29,908 nucleotides of DNA from Pseudomonadota bacterium (GTDB lineage Bacteria > Hydrothermota > 32-111 > QNBC01), in contig JAACEC010000023.1 in the NCBI GenBank assembly GCA_011682715.1, positions 1 to 29,908 of the forward strand, given 5' to 3'. Below, one piece after another: positions 1 through 5,657 of the stretch (position 1 is the stretch's first letter; each line of letters begins with the position of its first letter). The position numbers and the translations under genes were made by a program. The notes under the pieces are model-generated. The model worked only from the letters and a program-made list of their open reading frames with translations, did no database searches and was not told the DNA's origin.

Positions 1-224
1 TATGTCGGGTTAGGTGTTACATTGGGCCAAACCTCGAAGGGAATGGATAATTCATTTAAAACCTTCTCTACCTCCACATAATTCCCATTCTCAAACTGTG
101 CTTTCTTCCCTGTAATTATCAATAATTTACCGGGATGATTTTTATGAAATTCTTTTACACCATCGGTAAGACATTTACCGAACATTATTTTAACGGGATT
201 AAAATACGAAAAATCTTTTACCAT
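1..224 (-). CDS. Iron-containing alcohol dehydrogenase, N-terminal part (cut by window edge)
   Basis: This is the first 74 codons of a gene that runs off the left edge. The translation begins MVKDFSYFNPVKIMFGK and continues with a segment ending LLIITGKKA. This is the usual opening of group III Fe-dependent alcohol dehydrogenases (butanol-dehydrogenase type): a beta strand, then the NAD(P)-binding Rossmann region. The metal-ligand residues lie in the missing C-terminal part, so the substrate cannot be judged. The family reduces aldehydes to alcohols, or the reverse, in the cytoplasm. The start is supported by an AGAGGTG Shine-Dalgarno (SD) sequence just upstream and a sigma70-type promoter further up. 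It appears to be transcribed on its own. Confidence 0.8.
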   Translation of the reverse strand, partial: MVKDFSYFNPVKIMFGKCLTDGVKEFHKNHPGKLLIITGKKAQFENGNYVEVEKVLNELSIPFEVWPNVTPNPT

Positions 225-251
225 AAAGCACCTCTTTTTTGTATATGCTTT

Positions 252-280
252 AAATTATCACAATTGTCATCGAATGTCAA
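252..280 (-). promoter_or_regulatory. Promoter of the alcohol dehydrogenase gene
   Basis: Reading the minus strand, TTGACA (280-275) is followed after 17 nt by TAATTT (257-252). GATAAT at a 15-nt spacing is an alternative -10. The start codon is about 28 nt downstream of the -10. This promoter fills most of the gap 225-325, and nothing else is recognisable there. Confidence 0.55.
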
Positions 281-325
281 TAATTGCGACACTTAGAAAG
301 ATCTGACTAACCGTCTAAATTGTCT

Positions 326-1093
326 CTAAAATTTCACATCTATTAAACTCAATGCCAAAATTGTTTCCCCGTTTATGGAACGTGTGAATATTCCCGGGAT
401 ATTAAGACAGACCTTTTTGTTTTCCATATTTATTAATCCATTAACTTTTGGTGCAATACTCTTGTATCTTCTCGTCAGATTAAAACCTATGACTGCCCCT
501 ATAATAGGAGACGCAATTTCTACTATTCCGAAAATAGGAGTGTCGGATGGTCCGCTGACAACATTTGAAGTATAGTAATATTCAACACCAAATGTTATTA
601 CCTGTAGTACTGTGGAAATCGCTGTTCCGTACAGCACTGTCTTTGCTATAGAACCTGTTTCATTGCCTATGTTTCCCGCAATATATGCACCAAATTGATT
701 ACCAATAATCCATCCTATATCCATTGAGGTAATCGCCCATTCACTTCCTCCGCCCCAGATATTATGATTCGCCCCTGTGACATAAATAAAGTATGTTCCC
801 AATGCACTTGCCATTCCGACAGCCGCACCTCCGAGGCACTCACCTGCTATTCTGTAAAAATTCAACGGGGGAATCGAATCTTTCGATACTCTATCAGCGA
901 CATTCACATTCGATTCTCTATAATTTTCATATACTATACTTTGCTTACCCACATAATATTTATGACTGAAATAAATAGTACTACTATTGGAAGAAGGATA
1001 TATCAAAACATCTGGAACCAAAAATACTCCCAACATCAAAATCATCGGTATTAAAGCATTTGTTTTTCTTAGTGCATCAAAACGAATATGCAT
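326..1093 (-). CDS. Hypothetical glycine-rich membrane protein
   Basis: I cannot name this 255-residue protein. It has one hydrophobic N-terminal segment (about residues 13-32) that could be a signal anchor, then a polar stretch. From about residue 80 to 205 it carries several glycine- and alanine-rich membrane-like segments, including GECLGGAAVGMASALG and ASPIIGAVIGFNLTRRYKS. The spacing of glycines resembles glycine-zipper proteins often seen in FCB genomes. It ends in Phe, as outer-membrane barrels often do, but it has no clear alternating strand pattern. The start is supported by GGGAGGA seven nt upstream. It is a single-gene unit whose promoter overlaps a perfect palindrome, which suggests specific regulation. 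Confidence 0.7.
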   Translation of the reverse strand: MHIRFDALRKTNALIPMILMLGVFLVPDVLIYPSSNSSTIYFSHKYYVGKQSIVYENYRESNVNVADRVSKDSIPPLNFYRIAGECLGGAAVGMASALGTYFIYVTGANHNIWGGGSEWAITSMDIGWIIGNQFGAYIAGNIGNETGSIAKTVLYGTAISTVLQVITFGVEYYYTSNVVSGPSDTPIFGIVEIASPIIGAVIGFNLTRRYKSIAPKVNGLINMENKKVCLNIPGIFTRSINGETILALSLIDVKF

Positions 1094-1110
1094 AAATCCT
1101 CCCTTTTAAA

Positions 1111-1135
1111 TTTGAATAATTATATATTATTCAAA
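1111..1135. promoter_or_regulatory. Palindromic operator over the -10 box
   Basis: TTTGAATAAT (1111-1120) and ATTATTCAAA (1126-1135) form a perfect 10-bp inverted repeat around TATAT. It covers the -10 hexamer and predicted start point of the 326-1093 gene, the classic place for a dimeric repressor. A second, smaller inverted repeat (AACATG 1170-1175, CATGTT 1182-1187) lies just upstream of the -35. The regulator is not identifiable. Confidence 0.5.
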
Positions 1136-1146
1136 AAAAATGTCAA
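1119..1146 (-). promoter_or_regulatory. Promoter of the 326-1093 gene
   Basis: On the minus strand TTGACA (1146-1141) is separated by 16 nt from TATAAT (1124-1119), two consensus hexamers. The predicted transcript starts about 1112, leaving a leader of about 19 nt that contains the GGGAGGA ribosome binding site. Confidence 0.75.
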
Positions 1147-1210
1147 CTTTAAAATCTGTCTTAATGGTAAACATGCATAAACATGTTAAATCCCTAATGT
1201 AAATAGAGGA

Positions 1211-1324
1211 GTGGGACAATTTTTTTACTATACATCTAATTTTGATTATGGAGATAATGAAATAAGCAATATCAACCTGAATTTAGTCCGGGAACTCAGA
1301 GATTATGAAAAGATTTCAGAGTGA
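1211..1324 (+). other. Short open frame, possible gene remnant
   Basis: A 37-codon frame begins at GTG (1211), a few bases after an AGGAG-like sequence, and ends with TGA at 1322-1324. The peptide has ordinary composition (it contains NFDYGDNEISNINLNLVREL) but matches nothing I recognise. It lies in the 404-bp gene-free stretch 1094-1497. It could be a tiny gene, a decayed fragment or chance; I favour remnant or chance. Confidence 0.2.
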
Positions 1325-1354
1325 CGAATAGAAGAGACTAACTGTGAAGAATAA

Positions 1355-1394
1355 GCCCCCTTCCACTTCGTGGCCATCTCCTCTACAAGCGGGG
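1355..1394. repeat. Hairpin-forming intergenic element (REP-like)
   Basis: The block opens with GCCCCC and closes with GCGGGG, giving an imperfect outer stem. Inside is CCACTTCGTGG (1363-1373), a 4-bp stem with a tight TTC loop. GC content is far above its surroundings. It resembles the small palindromic repeats scattered between genes in many uncultured bacteria. Only one copy is present in this window, so repetition is not shown here. The rest of 1094-1497 holds only the promoter of the 326-1093 gene and the short frame at 1211. Confidence 0.35.
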
Positions 1395-1497
1395 AATTTG
1401 CAATATGCAAAAAACTCTTAATTATTGTATCACTAAACAGATAATATCCATCCAATCATTTTAAGGGGTTGTAGACGCACAATCGAGTAGCTGATGA

Positions 1498-3072
1498 TTA
1501 AACATCAAGATTAATGATATTCGTGGCTATTTTCTCTATAAAATATCTGTCGTGCTCTACAAAAAGCATTGTAGGTTGATATCTAAGAATGACCTCTTCG
1601 ATTTGTTCTCTTGAAAAAAGGTCAATGTAATTAAGGGGTTCATCCCAGACATAAATATTGGAAGGCTTTACAAATGAAAATGCCATTTCCACCTTTTTCT
1701 GCTCTCCCAAACTGAATGTTGAAATCGGTCTTTCGAATATATCCCCCTTTATTCCCATTGATGCGAGTATATTTCTAAAATTCGACAAATCGACTTCTCT
1801 CGATTTCACAATATCTTTTAAATAAACTTTCTCCCATTCTGGTATCTGCCTTGCAAAGGTCAAACTGATATATGATGGTTTATATATAATCCCCTCTATT
1901 GGCTTTAATTCTCCCAATATTGCTCTTATCAGAGTTGTTTTGCCGGAACCGTTTTTACCGGTTATTGCTATTCTATCCCCTTTTTTTAGAATCAATGAAA
2001 AATCCTCTATCACTGTCCGTTCACCATACCCCAGTGATAGATTTGTGACAGATAGCAGAATATCAGGAGCTAACGATTCTGTCTTTAATTTGAGTTTTCG
2101 CTTTTTCTCCTTATTTTTTAACAGTTTTTTCTTCTCCTGAACGTTACGCTTTTTCCTCTTTTCGGTACTTATTGCCTTTTTCATCATCCTTGCAGAAGCT
2201 GCTCCTATAGCACCTTTGTCTCCCGCTCCTATCTTTGTTTTCTCTATTCTGAACGACCATCGTCTGAATCTGTTCGCCGCCCTTTCCATGGATTTTATCT
2301 GTCTCTTAAGATTCCTGTCCCTCCGCGTCTCGTATTCGATTTCGAGTTCCATATTATACTTCCATTCTGAGAAATTGCCTTTGTTTACTCTCAATCCGCC
2401 CTTATTCAACGATACGATATGATCGGTGCATATATCAAGGAAGTACCTGTCATGGGACACGAGTAGAAACCCCTCTTTCTTCGACAGATACTCCGCCACA
2501 ATCTCCCTACCCTCAATATCAAGATGGTTTGTCGGCTCATCTATGAGAGGATATTCGCCTTTACGCAAAAACAAGGATAGAATCATCACTTTCGTCTGTT
2601 CCCCTCCACTAAGGTTGGCAAAATTTTCTCTCAAAATCGCTTCATCCATTCCCATTCTGACAATCTCCTTTTCGATTTTGGATTGAATCGTATAACCTTC
2701 ATGCTTTTCGTACATGTCAAGAATTTCCGCATATTCTTGCAAATCCCTCTCATCTCCTCTTTTAAGAAGTTCTTCCATTCTCCTTTCCCACTTACGAAAC
2801 GGAGCAACGCTTGCTAATATCGCTTCTCGCACAATGACATTTTTATCCCCTATTTCATATGGGAAATAGTACATCTTTTCGGGAACCGAAATAGTCCCGC
2901 CTACAGGCTTTAATTCGCCTCTTATAAGATTGAGAATCGTTGTTTTGCCCGTACCGTTCCTTCCGATAAACCCGGCACGCCATTTCGTGTCTATCTCGAA
3001 GGATATCCCGTCAAAAACAGGAACATACGGATCACTATAATAGAATTTTACATTATTAAAAATAATATTCAT
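1498..3072 (-). CDS. ABC-F ATPase, Lsa-like (ribosome-protection type)
   Basis: The protein is 524 residues with two ABC domains and no membrane segments, the ABC-F layout. Domain 1 has Walker A GRNGTGKTT (about 37-45), signature LSGGEQ, Walker B ending in LIDEPTNHLD and the switch SHDRYF. A long, strongly basic linker follows. Domain 2 has Walker A GKNGSGKTT, signature variant FSLGEQKK and Walker B WDEPLNYIDLFSREQIEE followed by MLFVEHD. The WDEPLNYID and LFVEHD wording is characteristic of the Lsa/Vga/Msr-type proteins, which bind the ribosomal E site and displace lincosamides, streptogramin A and pleuromutilins. Whether it gives resistance here is an inference. The start is ATG at 3072, because AAGGAG ends five nt before it; an in-frame GTG at 3078 overlaps that SD sequence. 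It has its own promoter and a leader of about 75 nt. Confidence 0.88.
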   Translation of the reverse strand: MNIIFNNVKFYYSDPYVPVFDGISFEIDTKWRAGFIGRNGTGKTTILNLIRGELKPVGGTISVPEKMYYFPYEIGDKNVIVREAILASVAPFRKWERRMEELLKRGDERDLQEYAEILDMYEKHEGYTIQSKIEKEIVRMGMDEAILRENFANLSGGEQTKVMILSLFLRKGEYPLIDEPTNHLDIEGREIVAEYLSKKEGFLLVSHDRYFLDICTDHIVSLNKGGLRVNKGNFSEWKYNMELEIEYETRRDRNLKRQIKSMERAANRFRRWSFRIEKTKIGAGDKGAIGAASARMMKKAISTEKRKKRNVQEKKKLLKNKEKKRKLKLKTESLAPDILLSVTNLSLGYGERTVIEDFSLILKKGDRIAITGKNGSGKTTLIRAILGELKPIEGIIYKPSYISLTFARQIPEWEKVYLKDIVKSREVDLSNFRNILASMGIKGDIFERPISTFSLGEQKKVEMAFSFVKPSNIYVWDEPLNYIDLFSREQIEEVILRYQPTMLFVEHDRYFIEKIATNIINLDV

Positions 3073-3152
3073 AACCACTCCTTTAAATCTGTTTTTACTA
3101 TTTGGGACGGATGGCTGAAAAATTGTATTCGCTAATTGATCATAGTGGTAGT

Positions 3153-3181
3153 ATTATATAGTAAAATTCTATCGATTTCAA
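3153..3181 (-). promoter_or_regulatory. Promoter of the ABC-F gene
   Basis: On the minus strand TTGAAA (3181-3176) is followed after 17 nt by TATAAT (3158-3153). The transcript would start near 3146, giving a leader of about 75 nt before the ATG at 3072. The only start codon in that leader opens a three-codon frame without an SD sequence, so I see no clear leader peptide. CTATCGAT (3169-3176) overlaps the -35 and recurs inside a 16-bp palindrome at 3225-3240. Confidence 0.7.
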
Positions 3182-3239
3182 GGGAAAAACCATACTATTG
3201 TTCGAGAATTATTATGAGCAACGCAATCTATCGATAGAT

Positions 3240-4427
3240 TTAGAATTCTCCCTCTCTGCTTTCTTCGAGTTTACTTTTAATCCTTTCCAATTCTCTTTGT
3301 AAGTTTCGAAGATTTTTTTTATCGGTTTTCTCTAAATGTTTTTCAATTTGCGAAATATCGTTGGCAAGTTTATCTTCTATCTCTTTAAAATCTTCCTCCA
3401 ATTTCGACTTTAGTTCTTTTTCAGATTCCTCGACTTCATCAACAATTGCCATTTCCAATGTTTCACGTTTAGCAGCGATTTTTTCAAATATTTTATACCA
3501 TATTGATGCCATCGGCATTTGAATCAATAATGCTGCAACTACTCCCATCAGGGCTAACGGACCAAATGCAGAAATAGCAAGTCCCATAGCGATAGATAAA
3601 TTTTTTGTGGAGGAACCGTACACAATAGGAATCGATTTCTCGAATGACAATTTGAAAATTCTCTTTGAAACGAAGTATGAGAGTGGAAACATAAGCAGAT
3701 AATAGAACAAGACTCCCACTATAGGCAATATCATCAACCCCGGATGCTTATATATAAATAGCGCCTTTAAGCTGGTACCGGCAAAAACCAAATAAAATGC
3801 CATAAGCGATGATATAAAATGTAGCGTCGGCGTTATTCGTTTTAACCCCTTATTTCCCTTTGTTCTTAATATTATCTCCCTCGTCCCCACTGCGAGTAGG
3901 AAAGGTCCTACAACGAGGATTAGTATGCTTTTAACCAATACGGATATATTCATGTTGATCTTGTCGCCAATGGCGAATTTCATCCCGTAAGGTACCCAAA
4001 CAATGGCAATAATAAAAGTCACCAATTGGATTGCTACGGCAAGAGGTAGACTCGCCCCCAATATTCCGGACCAGTAAGTTATAAACCCGCCCGGGGGCAC
4101 TAATCCGGCTAACATTAAACCTGCAAAAATATTCGGATCTTTCGTTACAATAAGGGCAATGGGATACATTATAAGCGGTGCTACGACAAGAGACATCAAT
4201 GAACCGATTATAAGTTCTTTCGGAAACCTCAAAGCATTGACAAATTTACTCAGATCCATATTGATCATCATAGCCCACAACATTAGAAATGCCGATGGAA
4301 TTATAAATATCTTTAATGCTTTTAGTGAATGCGGATTAACATAAATCCCCATAATTAAACCAACTGCCAAGAATAATAGCACCAATAGAATCATATTTTT
4401 TTTGACGAATTTATCAAGTTTTTCCAT
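3240..4427 (-). CDS. BASS-family (bile acid:sodium symporter / ACR3 superfamily) transporter with coiled-coil tail
   Basis: This is a 395-residue membrane protein. Residues 1 to about 320 form roughly ten hydrophobic segments with the family's broken-helix features, such as AGLVPPGGFITYWSG and IVYGSSTKNLSIAMG in the central and C-terminal repeats. These fit the BASS/ACR3 fold. Canonical ACR3 arsenite exporters carry an essential cysteine; this protein contains none, so arsenite export is doubtful despite the ArsR-family gene nearby. The last 75 residues are highly charged Glu/Lys heptads predicted to form a cytoplasmic coiled coil, unusual for the family. GGAGGG lies just before the ATG, and the gene starts 10 nt after the outer-membrane gene, so the two are one operon. 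Confidence 0.75.
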   Translation of the reverse strand: MEKLDKFVKKNMILLVLLFLAVGLIMGIYVNPHSLKALKIFIIPSAFLMLWAMMINMDLSKFVNALRFPKELIIGSLMSLVVAPLIMYPIALIVTKDPNIFAGLMLAGLVPPGGFITYWSGILGASLPLAVAIQLVTFIIAIVWVPYGMKFAIGDKINMNISVLVKSILILVVGPFLLAVGTREIILRTKGNKGLKRITPTLHFISSLMAFYLVFAGTSLKALFIYKHPGLMILPIVGVLFYYLLMFPLSYFVSKRIFKLSFEKSIPIVYGSSTKNLSIAMGLAISAFGPLALMGVVAALLIQMPMASIWYKIFEKIAAKRETLEMAIVDEVEESEKELKSKLEEDFKEIEDKLANDISQIEKHLEKTDKKNLRNLQRELERIKSKLEESREGEF

Positions 4428-4437
4428 ATTCCCTCCG

Positions 4438-5196
4438 TCAGCGTAAGAAATAATAAAACTCAGCCAATATTTTGTAATCCGATTTTATCACATTATTATC
4501 CTCTATAGGAAAAAATGCGCCTGCCTTGGCAAATACTCTTTTGTTAAATTTATAAAGCATTTCCCCTATGTAATAGGAATTGTATGTTTTATCATTAAAT
4601 CGATAATTATATGTTAAAGTCAACATTAACACCGCTTTCCTCTTGAGAATATGCCCGGCAATAGTGAGAAAATTGTCACTTTCCGATATATTTTTGCCAC
4701 TACCTATCTTCTTTACAAAGGAAGTGTAATACCTTAACTCCAATAACCTATAAAAATAGTTCCCCAATATTTCAATATGTGTATCATATGTGCCTGTTCC
4801 GAGAGAGATCTCGCCTTGAGTTTTTGCCATATATCCTGTGGGAATCTTAGATGAAACTATCAATTCGAGATTATTTCTTTCTCTGAAATTCAACAAGTTT
4901 ACAATTATTCCCTGCCTCAAATCACCAAAACCCGTAGCAGTTCCACCGATCATTTTTTTATATATGAATGCAGGCTGCATAGCATAGATATTTATCCTAT
5001 TCGTTAACCCGTATTGCTCTTTGAATCCACTCATATTTACAAATGAATTACTCGGTTGCAAATTAGAATAAAAATCGAATATCTTTAGCAACAAAATCCT
5101 CTTGGGAAACGTCCCGGGAGGTAAATAGTATCCGTTTATGCTTGCCCCACCCAATAGGGCTACAATAAAAATGATTATGACAATGCTCTTTTTCAC
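4438..5196 (-). CDS. Predicted outer-membrane beta-barrel protein
   Basis: The protein is 252 residues with an N-terminal signal peptide (KKSIVIIIFIVALLGGASINGYY). The remainder alternates polar and hydrophobic residues with many aromatic strand ends (NLELIVSSKIPTGYMA, KAVLMLTLTYNYRFND, KILAEFYYFLR), as expected of a small transmembrane barrel. The pattern is like the MetA-pathway/transporter-like outer-membrane family, though I cannot make a firm family call. Start is GTG at 5196, with AAGGAGG five nt upstream. It is the first gene behind the strong promoter at 5225-5253 and is followed 10 nt later by the BASS transporter. The pair could move one solute across both membranes, which is an inference from context. 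Confidence 0.65.
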   Translation of the reverse strand: MKKSIVIIIFIVALLGGASINGYYLPPGTFPKRILLLKIFDFYSNLQPSNSFVNMSGFKEQYGLTNRINIYAMQPAFIYKKMIGGTATGFGDLRQGIIVNLLNFRERNNLELIVSSKIPTGYMAKTQGEISLGTGTYDTHIEILGNYFYRLLELRYYTSFVKKIGSGKNISESDNFLTIAGHILKRKAVLMLTLTYNYRFNDKTYNSYYIGEMLYKFNKRVFAKAGAFFPIEDNNVIKSDYKILAEFYYFLR

Positions 5197-5206
5197 TTAA
5201 GCCTCC

Positions 5207-5240
5207 TTAATATGCATATATGCGAATATACGCATATTAA
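5207..5240. promoter_or_regulatory. Nested palindromic operator, probably ArsR/SmtB-type
   Basis: ATATGCG (5218-5224) and CGCATAT (5231-5237) form a perfect inverted repeat whose six-base centre is exactly the -10 hexamer. A wider pair, TTAATATGC (5207-5215) and GCATATTAA (5232-5240), is also perfect. Size, AT-rich arms and position match ArsR/SmtB operators. The ArsR-family gene ends 62 bp upstream, so it is the obvious candidate repressor of the barrel-BASS operon. Confidence 0.7.
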
Positions 5241-5253
5241 GATAAAAAGTCAA
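5225..5253 (-). promoter_or_regulatory. Strong sigma70-type promoter of the barrel-BASS operon
   Basis: On the minus strand TTGACT (5253-5248) is followed after exactly 17 nt by TATATT (5230-5225). Predicted transcription starts near 5218, leaving a short leader holding the AAGGAGG site and the GTG start at 5196. The promoter lies inside the 105-bp gap behind the ArsR-family gene. Confidence 0.8.
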
Positions 5254-5301
5254 CCCTTTTTTTAATTATTCTTACAATAATCACTCCAACAATAATTTTA
5301 T

Positions 5302-5646
5302 TTAATTATGGAGAAGGGAACATTTCCCGGGGCTATAAGCGTCTAATCTTTCTATGTCCCTTTTATACTCCGGATATTTGCTCAAATTCATACTCTTTAT
5401 GAAATCTGCAATCGCACTATTTTCGGAATTAAATTTATAAAGTACAGAACGCCCGACCTTCTCGTCCGTCACAAGGTTAGCATTTTTTAAAATTATAAGG
5501 TGTTTTGATATATTATACTGTTGACTTTCCAATATATTAACAATATCACACACAAAAAGCCCCTCTTTTTTATGGAGTAAAACGTTTAGTATTCTCAATC
5601 TTACACTGCAAGCCATTGCCTTTATCTTTTTAATTTCAATAATCAT
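5302..5646 (-). CDS. ArsR/SmtB-family metalloregulator-like repressor
   Basis: This 114-residue winged-helix protein has the family core: KAMACSVRLRILNVLL (helices 1-2), LFVCDIVNILESQQYNISKHLIILKNANLV (the helix-turn-helix ending in the recognition helix) and DEKVGRSVLYKF (wing). Cys13 and Cys33 lie in helices 1 and 3; Cys33 sits where ArsR proteins carry the CVC(D) thiolate site. Cys109 is near the C-terminus. Three thiols could bind a soft metal or metalloid, but the site is not the classical one. The gene starts 11 nt after the second histidine kinase, behind a weak AGAGAG ribosome site, so it may be the last gene of the PorXY operon. It probably represses the downstream barrel-BASS pair at the operator 5207-5240. 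Confidence 0.85.
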   Translation of the reverse strand: MIIEIKKIKAMACSVRLRILNVLLHKKEGLFVCDIVNILESQQYNISKHLIILKNANLVTDEKVGRSVLYKFNSENSAIADFIKSMNLSKYPEYKRDIERLDAYSPGKCSLLHN

Positions 5647-5657
5647 AATTTATCTCT

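Noticed and set aside
3073..3078. GTG at 3078 as start of the ABC-F protein
   Set aside because: The AAGGAG site overlaps this GTG, whereas it is ideally spaced for the ATG at 3072.
3120..3146. Leader peptide for drug-induced attenuation ahead of the ABC-F gene
   Set aside because: The only start codon gives a three-codon frame (Met-Ile-Asn-stop) without an SD sequence.
5241..5301. Hairpin between ArsR and the barrel gene as a terminator
   Set aside because: The only stem (AATTATT/AATAATT) is AT-only with a large loop and is followed by A rather than T on the transcribed strand.
3240..5646. Simple assignment of the ArsR-barrel-BASS genes as an arsenic resistance operon
   Set aside because: The transporter has no cysteine, the ArsR protein lacks the classical paired-cysteine site, and no arsC or arsM is present; the substrate is left open.
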